NCBI GenBank assembly: GCA_965262235.1
Contig: OZ253504.1
Coordinates: 3,369,608-3,433,607 of the forward strand
Reading direction: 5' to 3'
Source of the DNA: CATQGW01 sp965262235
GTDB taxonomy: Bacteria > Chloroflexota > Dehalococcoidia > Bin125
Length of the DNA stretch: 64,000 nt
The position numbers and the translations under genes are program-made. This document shows, in pieces, positions 40,768 through 49,870 of this stretch. Numbering within the stretch: the stretch's first letter is position 1; every line of letters begins with the position of its first letter. The notes under the pieces are model-generated. The model searched no databases, was not told the DNA's origin, and was given only the letters and a program-made list of their open reading frames with translations.

Positions 40768-42249
40768 ATGAGCCAGCCACCCGAGGTCAGCCCGGTCGCG
40801 CCACGCCGCCGCGTCTCAATCTCCCCACGAGATCTCTGGGAGCAGCTGGTTGATCGCTCACTCTCGAGTCCGCTCGGATTCGTCACCGGCGTCGCCTTCG
40901 GCATCTTCGCCGCCACGATCGGCTTCTTGATCGCCACGCTGATCATGCCCGTCTGGCTCTGGCGCCGGCGCAAGATCATGGGCGTGGTCGGCGCGCTGAT
41001 CCTGCTCGTCTCGGTCCTCGTCGCGATGCTGGCCCCGCTGATCCAGCCGACCGATGTCTCGAACTTCCCCAATCCGGCCTATCTCAAGGGCTCGCTCGCC
41101 GCCGAGGACCGCTTCAATCCGCCGTCGGTTGATCACGTCTTCGGCACCGATCGCAAGGGCCAGGATGTTGTCACGCGGATCATCTACGGCTCCGAGGTGA
41201 CCGTGCTGGTCGGCCTCGGGACGGTCATTCTGACTGCGATCATGGCGACCACGCTGGGCATCATCTCCGGCTTCTTCGCCGGTGAATCGATCGCGATCAC
41301 AGTTGCCGTGCCGCGCCGTCTGGCGCTGCTCAACGCGCCCTCGGCGTCGCTCGCGGCGCGCGCGCTGGGCCTGCCGCTGAGCCTGCTCTTCATCGCCGCG
41401 TCCGCCGGGTTCGGGCTGATCGTGCGTGCGATCGATCTCGTGATCCTCGCGATCGCGGAGCTCGTGGCGCTGCCGATGCAGATCGCGGCGTTCTTCACGC
41501 GCCTGGCCGGCCGGCGGACATCGCATCTGGACGAGACCGCGAGCGGGCTGCTGCAGACGGCCGGGGCGCCGCTGGCGCGCTCGCTGGAGCTGCGCACCGG
41601 CGCGCTGCCGCGGATCAAGATCCCCGTGCCCAACATCGATATCGCGCTGCAGCGCGTGATCGATGTCTGGATCGCGTTCCCGGCGATCTTCCTGATCCTC
41701 GCGATCGTGGCGATCCTCGGCTCCGGCGGCGACGGCCTGTTCGGGCTCGGGCGCGGGCCCAACTGGGGCCCGCAGGCGACCAACTCGTCGGAGTGGTTGT
41801 GGGAGGTCTTCCCGCGCACCACCGTGGTCATCGTCACGCTCGCCGTGGTGCTGGCGGCCGGCAACACACGCGTGATTCGCGGCGCCGTGCTGGCGATCAA
41901 GGCCGAGCAGTACGTCGACGCGGCGCGCTCACTGGGCGCGCCGAACACCCGGATCATGGCCGCCCACATCCTGCCCAACGTGGTCCCGGTCGTGATCATC
42001 CTGGCCTCGCTCAACCTCGGCATCGCGGTCCTGGCCGAGGCGGCGATCTCCTTCCTCGGCTACGGCGTGGCCCCGCCCTACCCGACCTGGGGGCGCGACC
42101 TCGGCGGCCTGACGCTGGTCGACGCCCCGCAGGCCTGGTGGATCGCCGTCTTCCCCGGCTTCGCGATCACGATCGCCGTGTTCGGCTTCAACATGATGGG
42201 CGACGCCCTGCGCGACATCCTCGACCCGCGCCTACGCGGCACCCAATAG
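40768..42249 (+). CDS. ABC transporter permease, DppC/OppC type, with large insertion
   Basis: 493 residues, about 190 more than a normal DppC. The N-terminal half has two hydrophobic helices (40-70 and 75-95), HVFGTDRKGQDVVTRIIYG and GSEVTVLVGLGTVILTAI. The EAA loop EQYVDAARSLGAPNTRI and the end GFNMMGDALRDILDPRLRG are standard. Between GFFAGE (about 170) and the region VIDVWIAFPAIFLILAI (about 295) there are about 125 extra residues, including two or three more hydrophobic stretches (ALGLPLSLLFIAASAGFG, AIDLVILAIAELVALPM). Whether the insertion is functional is unknown. No ATPase genes follow. Confidence 0.9.
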   Translation: MSQPPEVSPVAPRRRVSISPRDLWEQLVDRSLSSPLGFVTGVAFGIFAATIGFLIATLIMPVWLWRRRKIMGVVGALILLVSVLVAMLAPLIQPTDVSNFPNPAYLKGSLAAEDRFNPPSVDHVFGTDRKGQDVVTRIIYGSEVTVLVGLGTVILTAIMATTLGIISGFFAGESIAITVAVPRRLALLNAPSASLAARALGLPLSLLFIAASAGFGLIVRAIDLVILAIAELVALPMQIAAFFTRLAGRRTSHLDETASGLLQTAGAPLARSLELRTGALPRIKIPVPNIDIALQRVIDVWIAFPAIFLILAIVAILGSGGDGLFGLGRGPNWGPQATNSSEWLWEVFPRTTVVIVTLAVVLAAGNTRVIRGAVLAIKAEQYVDAARSLGAPNTRIMAAHILPNVVPVVIILASLNLGIAVLAEAAISFLGYGVAPPYPTWGRDLGGLTLVDAPQAWWIAVFPGFAITIAVFGFNMMGDALRDILDPRLRGTQ

Positions 42250-42602
42250 CGCCGCCACGCCACGCCGCAGGCCGCGCGATCCCCCGCCCGGGCGGTCGCG
42301 GCTGACTGCCGCCGCGCGCAATGCTCAGGATCACTCTCCCCCCGCTCGGCGGGGGGAGATGCCGCAGGCAGAGGGGGGCTCCCGCGCGTGACGCCGGCTG
42401 ACCGCGACCCACTCCCCCTCTGCCTTCGGCATCTCCCCCTCAGGGGGCGATATTGGGAGGGGATTGGATCTCGCGGGCCGCGTTGAGTCGCAGGCGCGGG
42501 GAGCCCCCCTCTGTCACTCCGTGACATCTCCCCCCGCTTTGCGGGGGGAGAGTGGATTGCACAGGGCGGCGGAGGGGCGGTCCGACTCGTTCAGCGCTGC
42601 GG
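42250..42602. repeat. Gene-free stretch with four palindromic repeats (family A)
   Basis: Units at about 42335-42378 (CTCCCCCCGCTCGGCGGGGGGAG then ATGCCGCAGGCAGAGGGGGG), 42410-42445 (CCCCCTCTGCCTTCGGCATC then TCCCCCTCAGGGGG) and 42504-42560 (CCCCCCTCTGTCACTCCGTG, then ACATCTCCCCCCGCTTTGC and GGGGGGAG). They lie between the ABC permease gene and the convergent mutL gene. No coding sequence seen. Confidence 0.75.
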
Positions 42603-44645
42603 CTAGCTGCGGCCGAACTCGCGGAGCAGATCCGCGGCGGCGATCTCGACCAGCGTGGGGCGTCCGTGCGGGCACGAATGCGGGTCCGCGCAGGCCTCCA
42701 GCTGGCGCAGCAGCGCGACCATCGCCGGCGCGTCGAGTACGACCCCGCGGCGCACCGAGCCGTGACAGGCGACCGAGGCCGCGACCCGATCGAAGCGCTG
42801 CTCGGTGGCGCGCCGCGTGTCGCCGCCCAGCTCGGCCAGCACGTCGCGCAGCCAGCGCTCGGCGCCGGCGGCCGTCAGCTCGCCGCTCGGCGCCCCGTGC
42901 GCCTCGCTGAGCCCCGGCCCGGCCGGGACCGCGCGCAGCCGCAGCGCGCGCTCGCCCCACTCGTCCAGCTCGAAGCCCAGAGCGGCCAGCTGCTCGGCCG
43001 CCTGCGACCAGACCGCCGACTCGGCCGCGTCGAGCGCCACGACCGGCGGATCGAGCAGCGGCTGGCGGGCGCCTTGGTCCGCTGCGCCCGGGCGCCCGGC
43101 CACGGAGCGCGCCGCGAGCAGCCGTTCGTAGACGACCCGCTCGTGCGCCGCGTGCTGGTCGACCAGCACCAGCCCCTGCTCGCCCTCGGCGATCACGAAC
43201 GTGCGGTGCAGCTGGCCAACCATCCGCAGCGGCGCCAGTCCGCGCCGCCGCGAGCGCGAAACCGAGCCCGGCAGCGGCTCAGCCGCGCCGGTCGGCGGGG
43301 AACCGGTCGTCGGTCCGGATGCCGCGCCGGGCAGCACGGTTCGCACCTCGTCTGGCATTACGTCTGTCATCGCGTCCGGCGCTGTGGGCGGGGACGCCGC
43401 TGCGGCGCGCGGCAGCGCGCGGCGCGGATCCGCGGCCGCCGCGGCGGGCCGCGCGCCGGCGCTCTCGATCCGACCCTGCAGCGCGCCCGCGTCCGGTGCG
43501 ATCGGGCCATCCGCGATCCCGCTGTCCGCCTGCGGCGCCCACTCGAGGTCCCGGTCGGGCCGGCGCAGCCGCAGCGTCGAGCTCGAGGCCTGTCCGGCCA
43601 GGGCGGCGCGCAGCGCGCGCTGCAGCAGACTGAACGCGCGCGCCGGCTCGCGCAGCTGCACCTCGGCCTTGGTCGGATGCACGTTGACGTCGACCTGGTC
43701 GGGCGGCACGCTCAGCCGCGCCACGACCAGCGGGAAGCGGCCGGCCGGCAGCCAGCCGCGATAGGCCTCCTGCAGCGCCCAGGCCAGACTGCGGTCGCGC
43801 ACCGGGCGTCCGTTGACGAACAGCCGCAGTCCCTCGCGTCCGCGCCGGCCGTCGCGCGGCGCCCCGGCCAGACCCTCCACGCGCAGCTCCGCGTCCTCGC
43901 CCGCCCACCAGATCGCCCGCTCGGCCGGCTCGGCGCCGAAGACCGACGCCCAGGCCTCGCGCAGCGCTGACTCAGCGCCGCCGCCGTCGCCGCCGTTCTC
44001 GCCCGCTGCGGGGTCGTGACGCAGCGTGACGCGGCCCTCCAGCTCGAGCCGCAGGCCCACGTCGGGACGCGCCAGCACGGCGTCGGCCGCGACCCGCGTC
44101 AGCGCCGCCCGCTCCGAGCGCGGGCCGGGCAGAAACGAGCGGCGCGCCGGCTGCTGCGCGAACAGCTCCCAGAGCTCGACGCTGGTGCCGGGGCCGCGCG
44201 CGCAGCGCTCCAGGCCCTGTAGCCGTCCACCCGCGTAGCTGATCTGCGCCCCGACCGGCTGCTCGGCCGTCCGCGAGCTGGCCAGCAGCCTTCCCGCCGC
44301 GGCCGCGATCGCGGCCAGCGCCTCGCCGCGGAAGCCGTAGCCGTCGAGCGCCCAGAGCTGTTCGGCGCGCGACAGCTTGGAGGTCGCGTGGCGCCGGAAG
44401 GCCAGCTCCAGCTCCGCCGCGCGGATCCCCGCGCCGTCGTCGCGCACCGCCAAGCGTTCCAGCCCGGCCCCTTCGAGCTCGATCGTGATCCGCCGCGCGC
44501 CGCCGTCGAGCGCGTTCTCGAGCAGCTCCTTGAGCGCCGCGGCGGGCCGCTCGACGACCTCGCCGGCGGCGATCTGGCCCGCCACCGCGGCCGACAGCTC
44601 ACGGATCCGGGCCGGCGCGTCGGCTGGCTGTTGCAGCGTGGTCAT
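42603..44645 (-). CDS. mutL: DNA mismatch repair protein MutL (endonuclease-type)
   Basis: 680 residues. GHKL ATPase N-terminus: AAVAGQIAAGEVVERPAAAL, ALDGGARRI, VRDDGAGI and YGFRGEALAAIA. Disordered Pro/Ala-rich linker (about 350-470). The C-terminal dimerisation domain carries VDQHAAHERVVYERLL, matching DQHA(x)2E(x)4E of nicking MutLs, plus SVACHGSVR and CPHGRPTLVE zinc-site motifs. It thus encodes a strand-nicking MutL, as in bacteria without MutH. ATG 44645 is 5 bp after the mutS stop. Confidence 0.95.
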   Translation of the reverse strand: MTTLQQPADAPARIRELSAAVAGQIAAGEVVERPAAALKELLENALDGGARRITIELEGAGLERLAVRDDGAGIRAAELELAFRRHATSKLSRAEQLWALDGYGFRGEALAAIAAAAGRLLASSRTAEQPVGAQISYAGGRLQGLERCARGPGTSVELWELFAQQPARRSFLPGPRSERAALTRVAADAVLARPDVGLRLELEGRVTLRHDPAAGENGGDGGGAESALREAWASVFGAEPAERAIWWAGEDAELRVEGLAGAPRDGRRGREGLRLFVNGRPVRDRSLAWALQEAYRGWLPAGRFPLVVARLSVPPDQVDVNVHPTKAEVQLREPARAFSLLQRALRAALAGQASSSTLRLRRPDRDLEWAPQADSGIADGPIAPDAGALQGRIESAGARPAAAAADPRRALPRAAAASPPTAPDAMTDVMPDEVRTVLPGAASGPTTGSPPTGAAEPLPGSVSRSRRRGLAPLRMVGQLHRTFVIAEGEQGLVLVDQHAAHERVVYERLLAARSVAGRPGAADQGARQPLLDPPVVALDAAESAVWSQAAEQLAALGFELDEWGERALRLRAVPAGPGLSEAHGAPSGELTAAGAERWLRDVLAELGGDTRRATEQRFDRVAASVACHGSVRRGVVLDAPAMVALLRQLEACADPHSCPHGRPTLVEIAAADLLREFGRS

Positions 44646-44649
44646 CGGC

Positions 44650-47600
44650 TCAGCCGCCCGCCGCCAGCCAGCTGAGCTCCTGCTGCGCCGCCGCCGGCGC
44701 GCCCGGCTGCATGCTCGGCTGCCCAATCTGTTGCACAATCGGCTGCATGGCGGGTCGCGGCGCGTCGCCGGCCAGGCGCGCCTGTTCACGCAGCGCGTAG
44801 AGCGCCGAGATCGCTTCCAGCGGGGTCAGCCCGTCGACATCGAGCGCGGCCAGCTCGTCCAGCAGCGCGGCGCCCGCCGCCCAGTCCTGATCCGCCGCTG
44901 CGCGCGCCGGCGGCGGGGCCAGCTCGAACAACGCCTCGGCGCCCGCCGCGCCCGACTCCAGCGCGGCCAGCAGCTCGGCGGCGCGCTCCAGCACGGGCCG
45001 CGGCAGACCGGCGATCGCGGCGACCTGCACGCCCCACGAGCGGTCCGCCGCGCCCGCCGCGACGCGGTGCAAAAACCTGAGCCCGCCGCGGCCGTCCTCC
45101 TCGGCCGTGACCGCGGCGTTGGCGACCCGTTCGAGCGAGCCGGCCAGCGCGGTCAGCTCCTGGAAGTGCGTCGCGAACAGCGTGCGCGGGCCGCTGCGGC
45201 CGGCCACGAGCCGCTCGGCGACCGCCTGCGCGATCGCCAGGCCGTCCCAGGTGCTGGTCCCGCGCCCGACCTCGTCGAGCAGCACCAACGAACGCTCGCC
45301 GGCGCCGTGCAGCAGCCGCGCCGTCTCCAGCATCTCGACCAGGAAGGTCGAGCGGCCCGCGGCGAGGTCGTCCTGCGCGCCGACCCGCGCGAAGATGCGG
45401 TCGACCAGACCGATCCGCGCCGCCGCCGCGGGCACGAAGCAGCCGGCCTGGGCGAGGATCACGATCAGCGCCGCCTGGCGCAGGTAGGTGCTCTTGCCCG
45501 ACATGTTCGGCCCGGTCAGCAGCAGCAGCTGCGGCGCGCCGGCGCCGCCCGCGTCGAGCTCGAGGTCGTTGGCCACGAACGCGGCCGGATCGCCGCCGGC
45601 CTCGACGATCGGATGCCGGCCGGCCTCGATCCGCAGGCCCAGCCCGGCGTCCAGCCGCGGCCGCCGCCAGTCGCGCTCGGCCGCCAGCTCGGCCAGCGCG
45701 GCCGCCGCGTCAAGCCGCGCCAGCGCCCCGGCGCAGCCCCGAATCGCTGCAGCCTCGGCGGACAGCGCAAGGGCCAGGCGCTCCACGCAGCCGCGCTCGG
45801 CCGCGCTCAGCTCGCGCTCGGCGTCGGCCAGTTCGTCGGCCAGGGCGCGCAGCCGCGGCTCCGAGAAGCGCTCAGAGGCGCGCAGACTCTGGCGCCGCTC
45901 CCAGCCGGCCGGCACGGCGTCGGGCTGGCCGGGCTGGGCCAGCTTGCCCAGCTGACCGCGCGTGACCTCGATGTAGTAGCCCCAGCTGCGGTGATAGCCC
46001 AGCTTCAGCGCGGCCAGCCCGCTCTCGGCGCGCAGCGTCGTCTCCAGCACGGCCAGCCGCGCGCGGCCGGCCGTGCGCCGCGCCGCGGCGGCGTCAACCG
46101 CCGCGTCGACCCCGGCGCGCAGCACGCCGCCGCCGTAGGCCGCTTCGGGCTGCTCGAGCAGCGCCGCGGCCAGCCTGTGCGCCGCCGCCGGCGCCGGCCC
46201 CAGCCGCTGCGCCAGCGCCGCCAGGGCCTCCACTGGCCCCGAGGCCGCCACATTCCCCGAGGCAGAATGTCCGCCTCCTTCGCCCGCCTCGCCCGCTGCG
46301 CCTACATCGGCGCGGATCCGCTCGGCCAGCGCTGCGGCCGCGAGCAGACCGCGGGCCAGCGCCGCCAGCTCGGCGGGCCGCGCCAGACCGGCGGCCAGCC
46401 GCGCCAGCAGCCGCTCGAGGTCGGGCGCCTCGCGCGCGGCCGCGCGGACCGCGCGGCGCAGCGCAGCGCGTTCGCGCAGCGCCGCGATCCGGTCCAGCCG
46501 GGTCTCGATCCGTCGCTGATCGAGCAGCGGGGCCAGCAGCGCGGCGCGCAGCCAGCGCCGGCCCGCCGCGCTGCCGCAGCGGTCGAGCGTCTGCAGCAGC
46601 GTGCGCGGCGCGTCCGACCCGCGGCCGGCGCCGCCCGGCGCGTCGTCGACGATCGCCAGCGCGCGCTGCGTCGCCGCGTCCCACTGCAGCCGCGCGCCCG
46701 GCTCCAGCAGCCGCGGCGGCGCCAGATGCGCCAGCCGGTCCACCGTCCGACCCTCGCCCGCCGCTGGACCGCCTGCTTCATCGTCTGTCCCACCGTCTAC
46801 TGCGCCCTCCGCGTCCGCGGGCAGCGCCGCCGCGGCCAGCTCCAACACGCCGCCCAGCGCCGCCAGCGCGGCCGGGCGCTCCTCCAGACCGAGCGCCGCG
46901 GCCGGTTCGCGGCCCAGCTCGCCGCCCCAGCGCGCCGCCAGCGCGCGGCGCGCCTGCGCGGCGCCGAAGCCGCGCGCCTGCAGCCCGGCCTGCCCGTCGC
47001 GCCGATCCTGCCCCGTGCGCCGCAGTGGCAGCCCATCCAGCTCGGCGCCGACCAGCTTCCAGCGCTGCTCGCCGAGGCCGGGACCGAGCAGCAGTTCGCG
47101 CACGCCCAGCCGGGCCAGCTCGGCGGCCAGCGGCGCGGCCAGCTCGGGCAGCGCCGCGGCGCGCAGCTCCAGCGCGTGACAGGCGCCGGTGCTGAGGTCC
47201 AGCGCGGCCAGACCGAGCAGCCACGCGCCGCCGCCCGGGGCGCCGCGGCCGGGGGCGCCGCCGCCGCGGGCGGGCTCGCGCTGCAGCGTCAACGCCGCGC
47301 AGGCCGAGGGCTCGCCGGCCTCCAGCAGCGCCGGCTCCAGCGCGGTGCCCGGTGAGAGCACGCGCACCACGCCGCGCCGCACCAGCCCGCGCGCGGCGCG
47401 CGGATCCTCGAGCTGCTCGCAGATCGCGACCCGGTGACCGCGCGCGACCAGCCGCGCCAGGTGCGATTCGACGTGCGCGACCGGCACCCCGGCCAAGGGC
47501 GCGCGCAGGCCGCCGCCCATCGGCTTCGAGGTCAGCGTGATGCCCAGCTCGGCGGCCACGAGCTTGGCGTCGTCATCGAACGTCTCGTAGAAATCGCCCA

Positions 47601-47682
47601 GCCGAAAAAACAGGATCGCGTCGGGCTGACGCGCCTTCTGCTCCAGATACTGGCGCCGCATCGGGGTGGTCACGCCGCCCAC
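44650..47682 (-). CDS. mutS: DNA mismatch repair ATPase MutS
   Basis: 1010 residues, longer than the usual 850-900. The N-terminal mismatch-reading loop is FFRLGDFYETFDDDA (Phe-x-Glu). Walker A is LLTGPNMSGKSTYLRQAAL, Walker B/D-loop LVLLDEVGRGTSTWDGLA, and the terminal HTH includes AIAGLPRPVLERAAELLA. Extra length comes from Ala/Gly-rich inserts (e.g. about 145-160 and 295-315). GTG at 47682 is taken as start; GTG 47673 and ATG 47661 are in-frame alternatives, and the GGAG upstream is better spaced for 47673. Operon with mutL. Confidence 0.95.
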   Translation of the reverse strand: MGGVTTPMRRQYLEQKARQPDAILFFRLGDFYETFDDDAKLVAAELGITLTSKPMGGGLRAPLAGVPVAHVESHLARLVARGHRVAICEQLEDPRAARGLVRRGVVRVLSPGTALEPALLEAGEPSACAALTLQREPARGGGAPGRGAPGGGAWLLGLAALDLSTGACHALELRAAALPELAAPLAAELARLGVRELLLGPGLGEQRWKLVGAELDGLPLRRTGQDRRDGQAGLQARGFGAAQARRALAARWGGELGREPAAALGLEERPAALAALGGVLELAAAALPADAEGAVDGGTDDEAGGPAAGEGRTVDRLAHLAPPRLLEPGARLQWDAATQRALAIVDDAPGGAGRGSDAPRTLLQTLDRCGSAAGRRWLRAALLAPLLDQRRIETRLDRIAALRERAALRRAVRAAAREAPDLERLLARLAAGLARPAELAALARGLLAAAALAERIRADVGAAGEAGEGGGHSASGNVAASGPVEALAALAQRLGPAPAAAHRLAAALLEQPEAAYGGGVLRAGVDAAVDAAAARRTAGRARLAVLETTLRAESGLAALKLGYHRSWGYYIEVTRGQLGKLAQPGQPDAVPAGWERRQSLRASERFSEPRLRALADELADAERELSAAERGCVERLALALSAEAAAIRGCAGALARLDAAAALAELAAERDWRRPRLDAGLGLRIEAGRHPIVEAGGDPAAFVANDLELDAGGAGAPQLLLLTGPNMSGKSTYLRQAALIVILAQAGCFVPAAAARIGLVDRIFARVGAQDDLAAGRSTFLVEMLETARLLHGAGERSLVLLDEVGRGTSTWDGLAIAQAVAERLVAGRSGPRTLFATHFQELTALAGSLERVANAAVTAEEDGRGGLRFLHRVAAGAADRSWGVQVAAIAGLPRPVLERAAELLAALESGAAGAEALFELAPPPARAAADQDWAAGAALLDELAALDVDGLTPLEAISALYALREQARLAGDAPRPAMQPIVQQIGQPSMQPGAPAAAQQELSWLAAGG

Positions 47683-47705
47683 CTCTCCAACATCCGCTCC
47701 GTAGC

Positions 47706-47723
47706 CTACACGGTACCGTGTAG
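47706..47723. promoter_or_regulatory. 18-bp perfect palindrome upstream of mutS
   Basis: CTACACGGTACCGTGTAG is fully self-complementary and lies 24 bp before the mutS start, in a place fit for an operator. It does not match the GAAC-N4-GTTC LexA box. Regulator unknown. Confidence 0.5.
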
Positions 47724-47947
47724 CGCAACGCTCCGCCCGTCGTCAGGCGCACAGACAGGTTATCAATTGACCCAACCGGCTTCCGGGTCCCGCGCCGCTC
47801 CGTTCCGTCGAGCCGCGCGCTCCGATCCGCCCAGCGCCGCCGGTCGCGGGCAGGCCGCGGATGTGCGACGACCCGGCCCTGAAGTCGGCGGGCGCGAATC
47901 CGGTGGAGCGCTGCTCGGAAAGGACTGTCAGACGCGCAGCGGTCCGG

Positions 47948-49870
47948 CTAGGCGTCGACCGGGGTCAGCAGCGCGAGGAAGCGGTCTTCGACGCGCACCG
48001 CGTCGGGCGCCAGCTCGCGGCAGACGTCACAGCGGATGCAGGCCGAATCGTCGATCCGCCAGCCGCTCGGCCGCTCCGCCGGATCGTCATCGTCGTCGGC
48101 CGGCTGCGCGCGCGGCACGATCGCGTTGGTCGGGCAGAGCTCAGCCGCTTCGGCCAGCTCCGGCGCCTCGGGATCGGTCAGCACGTAGCGAATCAGCCCC
48201 GGCGCGACCTTCGCGGGATCGCGCTTGTGGTCGATCTGGGTGTCCAGCTCGTCGCGGAAGTAGTTGACCAGACCGCGCACCGCGTACGGCGTGAACTGGC
48301 CGTGCAGACAGTTGGAGTTCTGCAGCGTGCGATCCAGCACGCCGATCCGTTCGATGTCCTCGCGGCGTCCGCCGCCCTCCGTGATCCGCTGCAGCAGCTC
48401 GACCAGCCGCTGCGATCCGCCGTGACAGGTCGTGCAGCGGCCGCATGACTCGTCCTCGCAGAACTCCGAGAAGTAGAGCGTCAGGTCGACCGCCGAGGCG
48501 CGCTCGTCGAACAGGATCAAGCCGCCCGAGCCGAGCAGCACGCCGCGCTCGGTGAAGGGCGGACGCTCCAGCAGCAGGCCCAGGTCGGAGGCCGGCAGCA
48601 GACCGCCCAGCGGCCCGCCGGGCTGGATGCCCTTGGCCGTGTGGCCGGCCTCGGGGCCGCCGCCGGCGTCGAGCAGCAGCTGGTCCATGCGCAGGCCGAA
48701 CGGCACCTCGAGGATGCCGGGCCGGCGCAGCGAACCGGTGATGCTGAACATCTTGGTGCCCGGGTCCGACTCCGTGCCGAACTCGCGGTACCAGGCGGAG
48801 CCGTGCTCGACGATCAGCGGCACGTTGGCGTAGGTCTCGGTGTTATTGACGTTCGAGGGCATGTCGAAGACGCCGCGCTGGGCGGGGAAGGGCGGGCGAA
48901 TCTTGGGCATCCCGCGCAGCCCCTCGACCGAGGCGATCAGCCCGGTCTCCTCGCCGCACACGTAGGAGCCGGCCCCGCGCGTGATCTCCAGCTCGAAGGC
49001 GAGGTCGCTGCCCAACACCGCGTCACCGAGCAGCCCCAGCGCGCGCGCCTGGCTGAGCGCCAGCTCCATCCGCTCGATCGCCAGCGGGTATTCGTCGCGG
49101 ATGTAGATGAAGCCGCGCGCGGCGCCGGTCGCGCGGCCGGCGATCACCATGCCTTCGACGACCAGATGCGGGTCGGATTCCATCAGCACGCGGTTGACGA
49201 ACGCGCCGGGGTCGCCCTCGTCGGCGTTGCAGACCAGATACTTGGTCGGACCCGGCGCGCCCAGCAGGAACTTCCACTTGCGGCCCGCCGGAAAGCCGCC
49301 GCCGCCGCGTCCGCCCACGCCCGCCGCCTCGACCAGGTCGCAGATCTCGATCGGCTCGAGCGTCAACGCGCGGTCCAGCGCCGCGTAGGCGCCGTCCGCG
49401 ATCGCCTCGCTGATCCGCTCCGGATCGATCACGCCCATCCGCCGCATCAGGCGGCGCTCTTGCAGCGCCCAGAACGGACCGTCGGCGAGCGGCGCCGCGC
49501 CGTTGACCCGACCGCTGCGGCTGCCGATCAGCCAGCCGGCCGCCGCCTCGACCGGATCGTCCGCCAGCGCGGCCGCCAGCCACTGCGCCGCGTCGGCCGG
49601 CTCGAGCGGTCCGTAGACCAGCGCCGCGCCGCCGCGCTCGACTTCGACCACCGGCTCCAGCCAGGACATCCCCAGCGTGCCGACGCGGACCAGATCGACA
49701 TCGTGTCCGGCGGCGGCGATCGCCGCCTCCAGCGCCTCCCAGAGCAGATCGGCGCCGGCCGCGATCGAGGAGGTGCTGAGGTCAACCCGCAGCAGCGGGC
49801 GCTCCGGCGCACGCCGCGGCGCCGCCTCCAGCTCGGCCGCCTCGCGCAGCGCCTCGTATGCAGCGCTCAT
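47948..49870 (-). CDS. NADH-binding diaphorase subunit, NuoF/HoxF/FdsB-like
   Basis: 640 residues. A degenerate N-terminal thioredoxin-like domain (about 25-115) has lost the [2Fe-2S] cysteines. The NuoF core follows: FMN site GVGGRGGGGFPAGRKWKF (about 187-204), NADH site CNADEGDPGAF, GSYVCGEETGLIASVEG and the 4Fe-4S ligands ESCGRCTTC plus NSNCLHG. The C-terminal ferredoxin-like end has AELCPTNAIVP and then ACIRCDVC, enough ligands for one [4Fe-4S]. It passes electrons between NAD(H) and a partner. With NuoE it forms a soluble diaphorase pair, but no catalytic (hydrogenase, formate dehydrogenase or NuoG) subunit is adjacent. Confidence 0.88.
   Translation of the reverse strand: MSAAYEALREAAELEAAPRRAPERPLLRVDLSTSSIAAGADLLWEALEAAIAAAGHDVDLVRVGTLGMSWLEPVVEVERGGAALVYGPLEPADAAQWLAAALADDPVEAAAGWLIGSRSGRVNGAAPLADGPFWALQERRLMRRMGVIDPERISEAIADGAYAALDRALTLEPIEICDLVEAAGVGGRGGGGFPAGRKWKFLLGAPGPTKYLVCNADEGDPGAFVNRVLMESDPHLVVEGMVIAGRATGAARGFIYIRDEYPLAIERMELALSQARALGLLGDAVLGSDLAFELEITRGAGSYVCGEETGLIASVEGLRGMPKIRPPFPAQRGVFDMPSNVNNTETYANVPLIVEHGSAWYREFGTESDPGTKMFSITGSLRRPGILEVPFGLRMDQLLLDAGGGPEAGHTAKGIQPGGPLGGLLPASDLGLLLERPPFTERGVLLGSGGLILFDERASAVDLTLYFSEFCEDESCGRCTTCHGGSQRLVELLQRITEGGGRREDIERIGVLDRTLQNSNCLHGQFTPYAVRGLVNYFRDELDTQIDHKRDPAKVAPGLIRYVLTDPEAPELAEAAELCPTNAIVPRAQPADDDDDPAERPSGWRIDDSACIRCDVCRELAPDAVRVEDRFLALLTPVDA

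Noticed and set aside
42250..42602. Possible protein-coding frames in the repeat-rich gap
   Set aside because: All consist of palindromic repeat sequence with Arg/Pro/Ala-rich translations and no similarity to known domains.
44377..47355. Very long open frame antisense to mutS/mutL (over 900 codons)
   Set aside because: It is the GC-rich shadow of two conserved genes, has Arg/Gln/Ala-biased composition and no recognisable domain. The same holds for long antisense frames at 2334-3305, 5645-6877, 18394-19902, 21052-22680, 38551-39951 and 48641-49888.
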